DNA from: JAWKZG01 sp041396125
Lineage (GTDB): Bacteria > Pseudomonadota > Gammaproteobacteria > Competibacterales > Competibacteraceae
Reading direction: 5' to 3'
Assembly (NCBI GenBank): GCA_041396125.1
Contig: JAWKZG010000001.1
Location: 372,001 to 436,000, forward strand
DNA length: 64,000 bases
Part shown: piece after piece, positions 8,357-17,362 of the stretch
Layout: each line of letters starts with the position of its first letter
How positions within the stretch are numbered: the stretch's first letter is position 1
The notes under the pieces: generated by a model
Seen by the model: the letters and a program-made list of their open reading frames with translations, nothing else
Told to the model about the DNA's origin: nothing
Databases searched by the model: none
Made by a program: the position numbers and the translations under genes

Positions 8357-9828
8357 GACGTTGCTGCCTGTACTGGCTGCAGCCAGCCCTTGATCGCCTG
8401 TACCCACTGTTCACGCGGGCTGTCCAGCGTCAATGGAGTGTCAGCGACAGCTTGCAGTAGCTGGTTCAGTAACAGCCCGGCGTACCCTCGTAAGGAAGGA
8501 TCGAACAAACGATCGTTGAAAGCGATTATCCAGGCCAGTTGAAACGCTATCAGCGGCAAGGGGCCAGCCGATCCTGCTTGAGTATTTCGCGCAGCAAGCG
8601 ACCTCGCTTGATAGCCTGCTCCATATTGGCTTCCAGCCAGGCACCGAAAAGCGGGTAAGGCTTCAGCTCAGAAACTGCAGATAATCCAGCTTCATCGACC
8701 AGCCTCGGCTTTGATGCTGGGGGTGCTGCGCGCGCCAATGCGCGTGCGGATTGCGCGATATCAATCGCCGGGCGGAAACCACCTGCGAACAGATTCTGAT
8801 CCAGATAGACCTGGCCATCGGTGATAGAGATCCAGGTTCGTGGGAATATACGCCGCGATCTCGCCCTGCTGGGTTTCGACAATGGGTAGCGCCGTCCGCC
8901 TGCCACCGCCGTGGGCGCGTTCAGACAGGTGGAACGCTCCAGCAGGCAGGCGTGCACTGAAAACATCACCGGGGGATAGGCTTCACGCCCGGGCGGGGCG
9001 GCGCAGCAGCGCAGCGACAGCTCGCGGTAGGTTTTGGCGTGGGTGCTGAGATCATCGTAAATAACCAGCGTATCGCAGCCGCTTCTGCATCCAGTACTCG
9101 GCGATGGCGCAGCCGCTGAACGGTGCCAGATGTTGCAGGCCGGGCAGTGCACTGGCTTCTGCGACGACAACGGTAGTGTAGTCCAGCGCACCGAATTTGC
9201 GCAGGATATCGACGGTATTGACCACCGTTGAGCGCTTTTGGCCAATCAGGACATAAATACAGTACACATTCTGATCGTGCTGATTGAGCACCGCATCGAT
9301 GGCCAGTGAGCTGCGGCCCAATCCTTCATCACCGACGAGCAACTGACGCTGGCCTTTGCCGATCGGAATCAGGGTGTCGATAATTTTGCTGCCGGTGTAC
9401 AGCGGTTGATGTACAAAATCACGCGCAACGATGGGTGGCGAGGCCGTTTCCAGCAATTGTAACTCGGTGACTGGCGGCGGCGGCTTGCCATCCAGCGGTA
9501 AACCGAGCGGATCGATAACGCGGCCGAGCAGATCGTCACTGACGCCGATGCCTAACTGCTGTCCGGTGCGGTGCACCGAGGTGCCGGCTGTCAGCGCTGC
9601 GGTTTCGTGCAGCAGTACCGCGCCGATCAGGTCTTGATTGAGGTCAAACACCATGGCCTGACTGCCGTCTTCCAGCTGCAGCACATCATCCATCGCGGCC
9701 GATGGCAGACCGGCAATCCAGGTCACACCATCGCCCACCGATACCACAGTGCCGCGTTCAGCGATCTGCACACCAAAGCGATATGTCGCGAGCCAGTTTG
9801 CTTGTCGGGCCAGACGTTCGTTTTGCAT
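8353..9828 (-). pseudogene. atpA: N-type F-ATPase alpha subunit AtpA, multiple frame breaks
   Basis: Residues 1-250 are intact in one frame: RGTVVSVGDGVTWIAGLP, a Walker-A-like GDEGLGRSSL, IGQKRSTVV, GCAIAEYWMQK. After that the reading frame must change repeatedly to follow the alpha subunit: GCDTLVIYDDLSTHAKTYREL, ALPIVETQQGEIAAYIPTNL, ISITDGQVYLDQNLFAGGFR, LDYLQF, and finally FQLAWIIAFNDRLF through SPREQWVQAIKGWLQ. I count roughly eight insertions and deletions of both signs between 8553 and 9080. The overall span (492 codons) is normal, so losses and gains nearly cancel. Walker A GDEGLGRSS replaces the usual GDRQTGK(T/S): Lys is changed to Arg. The start directly follows the atpF stop and the end overlaps atpG. 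As written it cannot make a full alpha subunit. Confidence 0.83.
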
Positions 9829-10602
9829 TTACCGTTCGTCCTGTGCAGAAGTTGAGGACACCGTCCGCTCGGCGGCTGCTGTGAAATCCATTAATTCGTC
9901 GCGCAGATTAGCCCGTAGTAACCAGGGGCCGATGGTTATGCGCAAACCAGACAGCAGTTGCGGATTCTGCTCGAAAGTGCACACGACGGGCTGCTCAAGC
10001 AGCGTCTGCAAAGTGTGCTGCAAAGTGTCTCGCTGCGGCGGAGCGAGCGCAAAGGCACTGCTGATACGGGCCTGATCGGGCGACGTCGAGCAGGCCTCGC
10101 GCAGCATCGACAAACGCTCTTCAGGCAAGTGCTGTAACTCGTCTGTAGCCAGTTCGATCGGAGCGGGCTTCCAGTTCCGGCCCGGCCAGGCGGCTTAACA
10201 GTCGACGGCAAACCGGCTGGCCTGCGCCGCTTTCGGTTTCTGACTGGCGCGCAGGGCCTGTCGATGTTCTTCCAGCGGTCCGGTTTTTTCCCGTTCCTGC
10301 TGCAGAGTGGTCTGCAAGTCGGCCAGCAGCCGCTGGCGCTCGGCTTCAATGTCGCGCTGCATGGCACGAGCGGTTTGCTTTTCCTGCTCCCAGTTGTCCA
10401 GGCGGCTCTCGTACTGGGCCTGTAGTGTTTCGGCAGAGGTGCGCAGGGCCTGGGCTTCGCTGAGTGACTGTTCAATGCCGGTGCGCCGTTTGGCCAATGA
10501 CCGCGCTAGCACCGGACGATACAAAAGCGCTGCAGAATCCAGACCAGAACCAGAAAGTTAATGATTTCCTGCTTGGGAATATCCCCAATGGTTCAATTCC
10601 AC
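9829..10602 (-). pseudogene. atpF: N-type F-ATPase b subunit AtpF, frameshifted
   Basis: The b subunit (peripheral stalk) is recoverable in pieces. The head MELNHW (GTG start at 10602, GGGAG 10 bases upstream) is followed in another frame by the membrane helix IINFLVLVWILQRFLYRPVL. A long coiled coil comes next (KRRTGIEQSLSEAQALRTSA, ESRLDNWEQEKQTA), then after further frame changes near 10200 a delta-like C-terminal part (LQHLPEERLSMLREA, VVCTFEQNPQLLSGLRITIG). The total span is 258 codons, matching the long b subunits of N-ATPases, which carry the delta function because the operon has no atpH. The stop abuts the atpA start. Breaks are near 10570 and 10150-10240. Confidence 0.75.
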
Positions 10603-10629
10603 GGTATTGCAACTCCCAATCAGCATTAA

Positions 10630-10888
10630 TCAGGGCAGCAGATATTCCAGCAGCGGATTGCGAAACAGCACAATCAGCACAATAACGAACAGTAAATAGC
10701 CAGTGATTCGATCATGGCCAGACCGATAAACAGGATGCGCATGATCGAGCTTTCGCCCCTGTCAGCTGCCGGGCCAGCGCGTCCAGCGCGCTGTCGCACG
10801 CCCAACAGCCGCCGGCAGCATGACACCGAGGGCAATACCAAAAATGGCCGCGACAGTGGATGCCAACGCGAACCGGAAAGATCAGACG
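10630..10888 (-). pseudogene. atpE: N-type F-ATPase c subunit AtpE, start lost and frameshifted
   Basis: The c subunit (ring proteolipid) is visible as two membrane hairpin helices in several frames: FGIALGVMLPAAVGRATA, then ALDALARQLT, then LFIGLAMIESLAIY, then VIVLIVLFRNPLLEYLLP up to a TGA at 10630. The expected ATG before SDLSG reads TCG; an AT pair appears missing from TTTTC(AT)GTCTGAT behind an AAGGAG ribosome site. At least four breaks occur in about 260 bases. The ion-binding glutamate lies in the Glu-Ser pair IES. In Na+-type c rings this pair binds sodium, supporting Na+ specificity, although the following Thr of well-known Na+ rings is Leu here. Confidence 0.75.
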
Positions 10889-10951
10889 AAAATCTCCTTA
10901 AACAAAAAAGTCTGTTTTTTAAAAAGTACCGACTGGATTTTCTAAAATAAA

Positions 10952-11660
10952 TTAAATGATGTTGCTCATGTTTGCCGTGGACTGTCGCTGTTACGTGTGT
11001 GGCCTGTTGCGATTGAAGGCTACCGGCGATATAGATCAATGCCAGCATGCCGAAAATATAGGCTTGCACCAGGCCTTCGATAATATGCAGCATCAAGATA
11101 GGAATCGGTACCAAAAAGCCCGCGACCAGCAGAATCAGCAGCGCGGCCATTTCCAGACTCATCATATTGCCGAATAACCGGATGGCCAGCGCGATAGTGC
11201 GGGTAATCTCACTGATGATATGAAACGGCAACAGTATCGGGCTTGGCGTCAGATAGTGACGTAGATACAGTCGCAGTCCCTGGATACGGATGCCGAACCA
11301 GTGTACGGATAGAAAGACCAGTACCGCTAAAGCGGCCGTCGCTGATAAGTCCTGGGTCGGTGAGTGCAGACCGGGAATCAGCCCCGTCAGGTTGGCGAAA
11401 ACCAGATATATCCAGAACGTCGCGATCAGGGGCAGAATGGTGCGGGCATGTTGGGGTGCGGCTTCCGCAATAGCGCTTTCCAGCAGCATGACGATGCCTT
11501 CCAGTGCAGTTTGCAGCGGGCCAGGCTGGATGGTCAGGCGCCGGGTTGCCAACCAGGCACACAGACCGAGCAGTGCCATGATACCCCAGGTCGTTAATAC
11601 CGTACCGGTGATGGCAACCGGTCCCAGTGAAAAAACAATATGGCTTGTTTCGCTGTCCAC
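10952..11660 (-). CDS. atpB: N-type F-ATPase a subunit AtpB
   Basis: Membrane a subunit beginning at GTG 11660, four bases after the atpQ stop. It has about six hydrophobic helices. The stator arginine lies in helix RTIALAIRLFGNMMS, and the C-terminal helix GLVQAYIFGMLALIYIAG is typical. The homology ends near residue 225 (about 10985). The frame as written does not stop there but runs on through the intergenic region into the damaged atpE down to 10674. A natural stop exists in a neighbouring frame at 10952-10954, and another near 11000, so the 3' end is uncertain and may carry an indel. The subunit forms the ion half-channels facing the c ring. Confidence 0.8.
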
Positions 11661-11663
11661 GAC

Positions 11664-11933
11664 TTATTTCCTGATAAACAGATACACATTTAATGCGCCC
11701 AGCATGACCCCGAGCAGAATCAGGTTCAGCGTCCAATGCAGGGAATAGCCCGCTGCCTGGGTATCCAGCCAGCGTCCCAGATAGGCACCGCCGACCACAG
11801 GTAGCACAAACAGTAAGCCCAGCGTGCCCAGATAGACTGTTTCCGCCAGCAGCGTAGGGCGCTCACGCTCGGCCTTTTGCATGCGCTTGGCTTGCCGTTC
11901 CAGTTGTGTTTTCAGACGTTGATTCTGGTTCAT
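11664..11933 (-). CDS. atpQ: AtpI-like N-ATPase accessory membrane protein (AtpQ)
   Basis: Protein of 89 residues: a basic, helical head (RLKTQLERQAKRMQKAERER) and two membrane segments (TVYLGTLGLLFVLPVVGGAY and WTLNLILLGVMLGALNVYLF) separated by a short polar loop. This is the AtpI/AtpQ pattern, thought to assist c-ring assembly. The ATG at 11933 overlaps the atpC stop (ATGA). N-ATPase operons usually carry atpQ and then atpR; here atpB follows after 4 bases, so atpR is missing. Confidence 0.75.
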   Translation of the reverse strand: MNQNQRLKTQLERQAKRMQKAERERPTLLAETVYLGTLGLLFVLPVVGGAYLGRWLDTQAAGYSLHWTLNLILLGVMLGALNVYLFIRK

Positions 11934-12346
11934 TGCTGCCGTATCTGCTCCTGGCCTAATTGCCACATTCGTTGCAGTACCTGCTGTTCCATCTGCCGCA
12001 GACTTTGCTTCATACCGCGCAGATCTTCTTCCTCGGCCAGCAACTGGGCCTGCAGGGTGGCACTGATGCGTTCGTAATCATCGTCCAGCAGATAACGACG
12101 ACTGATAATCGACAGTTCATTGGCACTGAAATACAGTACCGCACCGGGCATAGCCAGATAGCGCCAGGGTTGCTCCGGTAAGCGGAAACGGGCCAGACCA
12201 AAGACCAGCGTGGTCATGAAGCGGGCATGACCGGCCAGTAAGCCGAAGCTGCCGGAAGCGTCCTCGCCGACAAACGACGCCACGCCATCGATGCGCTCAC
12301 TGTGCATTGCATCCAGCAATTGCAGGCTGAAGGTGTTGCTTGTCAT
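11930..12346 (-). CDS. atpC: N-type F-ATPase epsilon subunit AtpC
   Basis: Protein of 138 residues with the N-terminal beta sandwich of the epsilon subunit: FSLQLLDAMHSERIDGVASF, GLLAGHARFMTTLVFGL, VLYFSANELSIISRRYL. A helical C-terminus rich in Glu/Gln/Arg follows. It sits second in the operon after atpD, the hallmark order of N-ATPases (D-C first), not the standard order with atpC last. The ATG at 12346 is preferred over a TTG one codon earlier. It ends with an ATGA overlap into atpQ. The subunit couples the central stalk to the c ring. Confidence 0.85.
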   Translation of the reverse strand: MTSNTFSLQLLDAMHSERIDGVASFVGEDASGSFGLLAGHARFMTTLVFGLARFRLPEQPWRYLAMPGAVLYFSANELSIISRRYLLDDDYERISATLQAQLLAEEEDLRGMKQSLRQMEQQVLQRMWQLGQEQIRQQ

Positions 12347-12385
12347 CAATGTTTGTCCATCACAATCGGATCAGGCACTAGCGGA

Positions 12386-13780
12386 TCAGGCGGCTGGCAT
12401 GGCACCCTGCATATAGCAGTGGTCTTCGCTGACCTCGTCGTAGCGGCCGGTCAGGAAGGCATCGCAATCGGCCAGGGTTTGTTGCAGTGGCACCGAAACG
12501 CCCTGCATGCCGGTATGCCCGGCGGTGACCCAAAAGGGTTGGGTCAGGTAACGCTGCAGTTTACGGGCTCGCATCACGATACGGCGATCCTGCTCCGACA
12601 GCTCTTCCAGACCGAGCATGGCGATGATGTCTTCCAGTTCACGGTAGCGGGCCAGATGTTCGCGTACCCCCTCAGCAATCGTGTAATGCTGATCGCCCAG
12701 TGTGTAGCGATCCATCAGCTTGCTGCCGGATCGCAAAGGATCAACTGCGGGATAGATGCCTTTGCTCGCCTGCGCACGGGACAGAATAACCGTGGTATCC
12801 AGGTGACTCAGAATGGCGTTGACCGCAGGATCGGTCATGTCATCGGCAGGTACATAAACTGCCTGGACCGATGTGATTGCACCTTGTCGGGTGGACAGAA
12901 TGCGGTCTTCCAGTTCTGCCACTTCGGTAGTCAGGGTGGGTTGGTAACCCACGGTGGCCGGCATGCGTCCCAACAGGATAGATATCTCACTGCCGGCCTG
13001 TACAAAGCGGAAGACATTGTCCATCACGAACAAGACTTCTTTGTTGAGCGAATCGCGCAGATACTCGGCATAGGTCAGCGCGGACAAACCGATCCGAAAA
13101 CGCACACCGGAGGATTCGTCCATCTGGCCGAATACCAGCAGGGTTTGTGGCAATACCCCGGCTTTATCCATTTCGTGCCAGAGCTCGTGCGCCTCGCGGA
13201 TACGCTCGCCAACACCGGCAAAAACCGATACCCCCTCGTGCAGCGAGGCCATAGCGTGCATGAACTCCATCACCAGTACGGTTTTACCAACGCCCGCACC
13301 ACCAAACAGGCCGGTTTTGCCACCTTTGATGAATGGGCACAGCAAGTCGATGACTTTGATCCCGGTTGGCAGAATGCCGCTCACACCCAAGGCATCATGC
13401 AATGACACCGGGCTACCGTGAATATTTCGAAATTCTTGAGCCGGTAGCGGTGGAGCGCCGTCCAGCGGTTCGCCGAAGATATTGAGCAGACGGCCCAGGC
13501 ACTCCGGTGCGACCGGGACATGCAGTGGTGCGCCGGTATCGTAAACCGCCATACCGCGTTGCAGGCCCGAAGTACGATGCAGGGTAATCGCCCGCACGTG
13601 GCGTTCGTCCAGATGCTGATGCACTTCGAATAAATACATCTCGTGGTCGAACGAGGCGTATAAAGCCTGCCGCAGTGGCGGCAACCGGGTGCAGGCAATG
13701 ACCACCACCGGGCCGTGCACCTCGGCGATAGTACCGATGGATACCGGTGTTGACGCAGAAGCGTCGTTCATGTCACTCAT
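12386..13780 (-). CDS. atpD: N-type F-ATPase beta subunit AtpD
   Basis: The 464-residue catalytic subunit has the Walker A loop GLFGGAGVGKTVLVMEFMH, the catalytic GERIREAHELWHEM, Walker B VLFVMDNVFRFVQAGSEIS, GRMPATVGYQPTL, and the DELSEQD-like segment as GLEELSEQDRRIV. The frame is fully intact. It is the first gene of the operon D-C-Q-B-E-F-A-G, with no delta gene, which defines the horizontally mobile N-ATPase family distinct from the housekeeping F1Fo enzyme. Residues 20-70 match the beta-subunit barrel. In such operons the enzyme is believed to export Na+ using ATP. The upstream 125 bases contain no obvious promoter. Confidence 0.92.
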   Translation of the reverse strand: MSDMNDASASTPVSIGTIAEVHGPVVVIACTRLPPLRQALYASFDHEMYLFEVHQHLDERHVRAITLHRTSGLQRGMAVYDTGAPLHVPVAPECLGRLLNIFGEPLDGAPPLPAQEFRNIHGSPVSLHDALGVSGILPTGIKVIDLLCPFIKGGKTGLFGGAGVGKTVLVMEFMHAMASLHEGVSVFAGVGERIREAHELWHEMDKAGVLPQTLLVFGQMDESSGVRFRIGLSALTYAEYLRDSLNKEVLFVMDNVFRFVQAGSEISILLGRMPATVGYQPTLTTEVAELEDRILSTRQGAITSVQAVYVPADDMTDPAVNAILSHLDTTVILSRAQASKGIYPAVDPLRSGSKLMDRYTLGDQHYTIAEGVREHLARYRELEDIIAMLGLEELSEQDRRIVMRARKLQRYLTQPFWVTAGHTGMQGVSVPLQQTLADCDAFLTGRYDEVSEDHCYMQGAMPAA

Positions 13781-13904
13781 GAGATTGAAATACAGGAAAA
13801 AAAGACATTGGAAAAAACCGTAGTGGAATAGCTACCACAGGTCCGGGCGCTTATCTGACGCCGGCCAGACCTCTGAGAATGTGCGCTGGTTTAAAGGTGC
13901 TGGC

Positions 13905-14204
13905 TCATTGCTCTGCTTCGTAATGATAATATTCAGCGTTCAGATAATCCTGTACATCATCCACCTCGGCAGCCGTCCAGGACAATTTTAAAACCTCCTG
14001 CCAGCGTGCGATTTGCCAGCGCAGATCGGCCGGTGTTTTGGCTTTGCGTTGTTCACGGATATGCACCTGGCTTTCGTGGCATACGGTGCAGTGATTGTCA
14101 TACAGTTGTTTGCCCCGCTCGGGATCGGCGGCTTGTGCACTGCCGATGACGGTAGCGCCCATCGCTACAGCCAGCGCGCAACAGCGGATAGTTGTAAAGA
14201 CCAT
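13905..14204 (-). CDS. small c-type cytochrome
   Basis: Secreted monoheme cytochrome of about 99 residues. A Sec signal (CCALAVAMGATVIGSAQA with an AQA-A cleavage site) precedes ADPERGKQLYDNHCTVCHES, whose CTVCH motif binds heme covalently. The rest (WQIARWQEVLKLSWTAAEVD, DVQDYLNAEYYHYE) lacks an obvious Met axial ligand late in the chain, so the sixth ligand is unclear. The start chosen is the ATG at 14204, where the signal peptide begins. A perfect FNR box lies about 90 bases upstream, so it is probably induced under low oxygen and acts in periplasmic electron transfer. It lies immediately upstream of and in the same direction as the N-ATPase operon, about 125 bases away. Confidence 0.85.
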   Translation of the reverse strand: MVFTTIRCCALAVAMGATVIGSAQAADPERGKQLYDNHCTVCHESQVHIREQRKAKTPADLRWQIARWQEVLKLSWTAAEVDDVQDYLNAEYYHYEAEQ

Positions 14205-14287
14205 GGTCGTATTCAACTCCTGATTTAACGGTGCCGGATTGGACACTGTACAGACATATAGCATAACCAGGGTCTGGCGTGCCGGCA

Positions 14288-14301
14288 TTGATCTGGATCA
14301 A
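14288..14301. promoter_or_regulatory. FNR/Anr-type operator
   Basis: Perfect TTGAT-CTGG-ATCAA, identical to the box at 451. It lies 84 bases from the cytochrome c start (leftward) and 120 bases from the rubredoxin start (rightward). The position suits a class II activator site for a leftward transcript beginning near 14253. Co-control of the downstream N-ATPase genes is possible. Confidence 0.8.
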
Positions 14302-14420
14302 CGCGACCCCATATCTTCAGCAGGCGGTGTCACGGGCTGATCAGGCCGCCTTCCATCCTGCAGGCAGGTGTGGGAAAATCCGCCGCTTTGTCACGAACAG
14401 TAATGTAAAGATGTCAAGTT

Positions 14421-14591
14421 ATGGAATATAAAACCTATATGTGCGTCATCTGCGGTTGGGTATATGACGAAGAAAAGGGCTGGCCGGAAGACGGTATAGC
14501 GCCGGGTACCCGCTGGGAGGATGTACCGCTGACCTGGACCTGCCCCGAGTGCGGTGCGGGCAAGGAAGATTTCGAAATGATCGAAATCTGA
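14421..14591 (+). CDS. rubredoxin
   Basis: Protein of 56 residues reading MEYKTYMCVICGWVYDEEKG and ending CPECGAGKEDFEMIEI. The two CxxCG knuckles (CVICG and CPECG) bind a single iron by four cysteines. The sequence between them (PEDGIAPGTRWEDVPLTW) is the standard rubredoxin core. It transfers electrons, for example to alkane hydroxylase, superoxide-reducing or NO-reducing systems; which partner is not shown here. It stands alone on the plus strand, diverging from the cytochrome c gene and sharing the intergenic FNR box. Confidence 0.95.
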   Translation: MEYKTYMCVICGWVYDEEKGWPEDGIAPGTRWEDVPLTWTCPECGAGKEDFEMIEI

Positions 14592-14618
14592 GAAGATCGA
14601 CTTAAAAGAGCTGCTTGC

Positions 14619-14855
14619 TCAGGAGTCGGTCTGACTGGATAGCGTGACCGCCAGCTCCTGCAGCAGGGTGGCGGTTTCCTGACGGCCATGCAGATCGATA
14701 TAGGCTTTCAAGCCCGTCGAGAATAGCGCTGCGGCGGGAAAATCCATCGGATAATGGCCACCGCTTTCCAGCTCGAGTTTATGCCGTACATGCTGGCATA
14801 GCTCAAGCATCGCGCGGAAAACCGGATCATCTGCTGCAGGAAGTTTTATGCTCAT
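14619..14855 (-). CDS. small conserved-looking hypothetical protein
   Basis: Protein of 78 residues starting MSIKLPAADDPVFRAMLELC, soluble and acidic, with alternating hydrophobic residues consistent with a bundle of three helices. No signal, no metal motif. The codon use matches its neighbours. It sits between rubredoxin (convergent) and the repeat after the hisN-like gene. The family is not recognised. Confidence 0.55.
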   Translation of the reverse strand: MSIKLPAADDPVFRAMLELCQHVRHKLELESGGHYPMDFPAAALFSTGLKAYIDLHGRQETATLLQELAVTLSSQTDS

Positions 14856-14919
14856 AAACTCAGTATAGCGGAACCGGCTCCGCTTATCTCTGGCTAGACA
14901 GTTTTTGATGCGGCCCTTG

Positions 14920-15024
14920 TTTAAGCAAGTACGGTTTAAGCAAGTACGGTTTAAGCAAGTACGGTTTAAGCAAGTACGGTTTAAGCAAGTACGGTTTAAG
15001 CAAGTACGGTTTAAGCAAGTATGG
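14920..15024. repeat. 15-bp minisatellite, 7 units, at the 3' end of the hisN-like gene
   Basis: Seven head-to-tail copies of TTTAAGCAAGTACGG; six are identical and the seventh (15010-15024) has one change (ATGG). On the minus strand each unit reads as the last codons plus stop of the neighbouring gene, so the array looks like amplification of that gene's terminal 15 bases. Each copy contains a TAA in the same register. Confidence 0.95.
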
Positions 15025-15790
15025 CTAACGCCTGTTGATGCAAGTCTGCGTTGGCAGCGGCGATCACCTGGCCATCGGAATGAAGCCCCAGTGGTTGACC
15101 GTGCCAGTCCGTGATAACGCCGCCAGCGCCTTCCACCACATTAATCAGTGCGCAGTAGTCAAAAGGTTTGAGGTCGGCTTCTACCACCAGATCGATAAAA
15201 CCCGCTGCCAGCAGACCGTAGGCATGGCAATCGCCGCCAAAACGGCGTAGCCGTACGCGTTGAACGAGACGGTTAAAACGGAGCTCGGCGGCCCCCTGAA
15301 ACATTTCCGGGCCGGTCGCAAACAGCGTTGCCTCGGCCAGAGTAGCGGTGTTGCGGGTCTGACAGGCGCGCCCGTTAAACAGCGTGGCAGCCCCGCTTTG
15401 GCCCTGCCAGCGCTCGTCGAGTGCCGGCATGTCGATAATGCCGAGCAGCGGGCGATTATCCGCCAGCAAGGCAATGAGGGTTCCAAAGGTCGGCACACCG
15501 CTGATAAAGCTTTTGGTGCCGTCAATAGGGTCGATCACCCAGACCAGGCGTTGACCACTCAGCTCATTGCTGAATTCTTCGCCATAGATCCCGTGTCCGG
15601 GGTATTGCGCTGCCAGCAGCAGCCGTAAATGGTGTTCGGTTTCGCGATCAGCAATGGTGACCGGTGATTCGTCACTTTTATGCTCAACTTCGAAACGCTG
15701 GCGGAAATAACGCAACGTATGCTGGCGTGCAGTATCCGCCAGGGTATTGGCGAATGTCGTCAGTTCGGCTAATGGGAATTGGTCGCTCAA
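15011..15790 (-). CDS. hisN: inositol monophosphatase family phosphatase, HisN type
   Basis: Protein of 259 residues with the metal-binding motifs of the family: EEFSNELSGQRLVWVIDPIDGTKSF (Glu and the DPIDGT pair) and the C-terminal KPFDYCALINVVEGAGGVITDW. The phrase FGGDCHAYGLLAAGFIDLVVE and the GTLIALLAD segment resemble HisN histidinol-phosphate phosphatases more than SuhB or CysQ, so histidinol phosphate is the likeliest substrate. It needs Mg2+ and acts in the cytosol. Its stop codon lies inside the first unit of the minisatellite. It diverges from gabD with a 92-base gap. Confidence 0.82.
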   Translation of the reverse strand: MSDQFPLAELTTFANTLADTARQHTLRYFRQRFEVEHKSDESPVTIADRETEHHLRLLLAAQYPGHGIYGEEFSNELSGQRLVWVIDPIDGTKSFISGVPTFGTLIALLADNRPLLGIIDMPALDERWQGQSGAATLFNGRACQTRNTATLAEATLFATGPEMFQGAAELRFNRLVQRVRLRRFGGDCHAYGLLAAGFIDLVVEADLKPFDYCALINVVEGAGGVITDWHGQPLGLHSDGQVIAAANADLHQQALAILA

Positions 15791-15882
15791 CGGTGCTCTC
15801 CAAGCAAGAGGAATTTAAAAGCGCTATAGTGTAACGATACGCCCTATAACTCTACTTCTTATCACTTTTATGGAGAATTTTC

Positions 15883-17342
15883 ATGCAAATCCAAGATCGG
15901 AATTTGTGGCGGCAGCAGTGCTATATCAACGGTGAATGGGCTGATGCTGACGATGGTGCCACACTGTCAGTCAATAACCCCGCCACCCGCGATAGTTTAG
16001 GCACAGTGCCAAAAATGGGTGCTGCTGAAACCCGTCGCGCTATCGAAGCTGCGGAAGCGGCGCTGCCAGCCTGGCGTGCCAAAACCGCCAAGGAACGCGC
16101 CACTATTTTGCGCAAATGGTATGAGCTGATGATGGCTAATCAGGAAGATCTGGCGATCATCATGACCTCGAGCAGGGCAAGGCTCTGGTGGAGTCGCGCG
16201 GTGAGATTGCCTATGCCGGTTCATTTATTGAATGGTTTGCAGAGGAAGCCAAGCGTATTTATGGCGAGACTATTCCCCAGCATCAGGCCGATAAGCGGAT
16301 TGTTGTGATCAAGCAGCCGGTCGGCGTGTGTGCCGCCATTACCCCCTGGAATTTCCCGGCCGCGATGATTACCCGTAAAGCCGGTCCGGCGCTGGCGGCA
16401 GGCTGCACCATGGTGATCAAGCCCGCTTCGCAGACACCGTATTCGGCGCTGGCGCTGTGTGAACTGGCCGAACGGGCCGGTGTGCCGAAAGGCGTTATTA
16501 ATGTCGTGACGGGTTCGGCCAGTGCCATAGGTGGCGAGCTGACCGGCAATCCGACCGTGCGCAAGCTGAGCTTTACCGGCTCGACCGAAGTGGGCAAAAA
16601 GTTAATGGTGCAGTGCGCCGAGACGGTCAAAAAAACCTCGATGGAACTGGGCGGTAATGCGCCTTTTATTGTGTTTGACGACGCCGATCTGGACGCTGCT
16701 GTGGAAGGCGCGATTATTTCAAAATACCGCAATACCGGTCAGACCTGCGTCTGTGCCAACCGGATTTACGTGCAAGACAGCGTGTACGATGCGTTTGCGC
16801 AAAAACTGGCAGCGGCCGTCGAGGCCAAACTGAACGTGGGCAACGGTCTGGATGAGGGGGTCACCGTAGGACCGCTGATCGATCAGGCGGCGCTGGAAAA
16901 AGTCGAGGAACATATCCAGGACGCGTTGGGCAAAGGTGCCAAAGTTGCGCTGGGTGGTGCCCGTCATGCATTGGGCGGCACCTTTTTTCAGCCGACTATT
17001 CTGACCGGCGTCACCGCTGCTATGAAAGTGGCCAATGAAGAAACCTTTGGCCCGGTTGCGCCTTTGTTTCGCTTCAGCACTGATGCGGAAGCCATCGCTG
17101 CCGCTAATAACACACCGTTTGGTCTGGCAGCGTATTTTTACAGCCGTGACATCGGGCGTATCTGGCGTGTTGCTGAAGGACTGGAATCGGGTATGGTCGG
17201 TATTAATACCGGGCTGATCTCGACCGAAGTTGCGCCCTTTGGCGGTGTCAAGGAATCCGGCATTGGTCGGGAAGGCTCCAGCCATGGCATCGAGGAATAC
17301 CTCGAGATGAAATATCTTTGCATCGGTGGCATTGATCAATAG
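15883..17342 (+). pseudogene. gabD: succinate-semialdehyde dehydrogenase (NADP+), one frameshift
   Basis: An aldehyde dehydrogenase of about 486 residues is split at about 16168. The first frame gives IQDRNLWRQQCYINGEWAD and NNPATRDSLGTVPKMGA; the second begins KALVESRGEIAYAGSFIEWF and contains the NADP-binding CAAITPWNFPAAMITRK, SFTGSTEVGK, the catalytic Glu in MELGGNAPFIV and the catalytic Cys in NTGQTCVCANR. Adding one base in ACCTC-GAGCAG restores EQGKA. The signature matches GabD, which oxidises succinic semialdehyde to succinate in GABA catabolism. No gabT is adjacent. As written, neither half would be active. Confidence 0.87.
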
Positions 17343-17362
17343 TGCGCCAGTAAATTCAAGCA

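Noticed and set aside
10674..11660. A 328-residue AtpB with a novel C-terminal extension
   Set aside because: The extension is translation through the intergenic region and the damaged atpE gene in a wrong frame; a-subunit homology ends near residue 225.
12302..13405. A 367-residue plus-strand protein
   Set aside because: It is the antisense shadow of the intact atpD gene, with His/Gln-rich unnatural composition.
14920..15024. CRISPR array
   Set aside because: The repeats are 15 bp and directly adjacent with no spacers, so this is a minisatellite.
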